Part shown: in pieces, positions 63,913 to 64,000 of the stretch | Numbering within the stretch: position 1 is the first letter of the stretch | Layout of the letters: each line of letters starts with the position of its first letter | Source of the DNA: Teichococcus aerophilus | GTDB lineage: Bacteria > Pseudomonadota > Alphaproteobacteria > Acetobacterales > Acetobacteraceae | NCBI RefSeq assembly: GCF_014490485.1 | Contig: NZ_JACTVA010000004.1 | Coordinates: 1 to 64,000, forward strand | Direction of reading: 5' to 3' | DNA: 64,000 nt | Notes under the pieces: model-generated | Told to the model about the DNA's origin: nothing | Databases searched by the model: none | The model's input: only the letters and a program-made list of their open reading frames with translations | Program-made: the position numbers and the translations under genes

Positions 63913-64000
63913 GCCGGGTCCTCCTGACAGGGTGTCAGGGGAAGATAAGGCCCCGGGCGCCGTGTGCCAGCCGGGTTGGACGGTTTGCAACGGCCCGGGC

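Overview
The window is a stretch of chromosome from a high-GC alphaproteobacterium, most likely an Acetobacteraceae (Roseomonas-like) species. I infer this from the GC-saturated third codon positions, the CarD regulator next to a 7Fe FdxA ferredoxin, a hemC-hemD-HemX-like-HemY-like haem cluster, and orphan family-5 solute-binding proteins together with an RTX/Hint protein. Nearly all of it is ordinary core or transport DNA. I see no tRNA, rRNA, CRISPR array, prophage, transposase or origin. About 60 protein genes are listed.

Layout. 1-3.7 kb: end of a glycine-zipper-like protein, mscL, a zincin, and a three-gene phospholipid module (CDP-alcohol phosphatidyltransferase, CdsA type, PlsC type). 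4-12 kb: a uracil-DNA glycosylase family protein, a PCuAC copper chaperone with a DUF2946-like partner, thpR, tesA divergent from an ABC/FtsX exporter pair, a Bax-inhibitor-1 protein and mntP. 12.4-13.8 kb: carD and fdxA. 13.9-22.3 kb: an amino-acid or opine catabolic island made of two divergent arms, a three-subunit flavin dehydrogenase and a DadA-like oxidase followed by a complete polar amino acid ABC importer and a metallo-beta-lactamase-fold hydrolase. 22.3-30.5 kb: orphan SBP, Hint/RTX protein, dCMP deaminase-like protein, prfC, a hypothetical protein and a SulP transporter. 30.7-33.4 kb: a DUF2955/HlyD/small membrane protein efflux operon with less GC-biased sequence. 33.6-40.1 kb: two EamA permeases, a CPA1 antiporter, an MBL hydrolase, a metallophosphoesterase and a lipid kinase. 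40.2-46.4 kb: a 36-residue small ORF, acnA, ccmAB and a second orphan SBP. 46.6-56 kb: a diguanylate cyclase, gpsA-rlmJ-tsaD, and the hem cluster. 56-64 kb: a hypothetical protein, a PPVVS-repeat DUF4214 protein divergent from a chemoreceptor, a CoA-transferase, a GNAT enzyme and a dienelactone hydrolase.

The most unusual signal is not a gene. Six copies of one repeat family (four paired elements of about 210-250 bp and two single arms) lie in six of the ten convergent gene junctions and in no tandem or divergent gap. Each arm folds into a hairpin followed by a pyrimidine/T tract on the strand that reads into it, so a paired element looks like two face-to-face terminators around a central hairpin. 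Stem bases change in compensating pairs between copies. A second, different inverted-repeat element lies between the dCMP deaminase and prfC genes. Other points of interest are the small ORF facing acnA, a perfect 26-bp operator-like palindrome upstream of mntP, and overlapping divergent starts at tesA.
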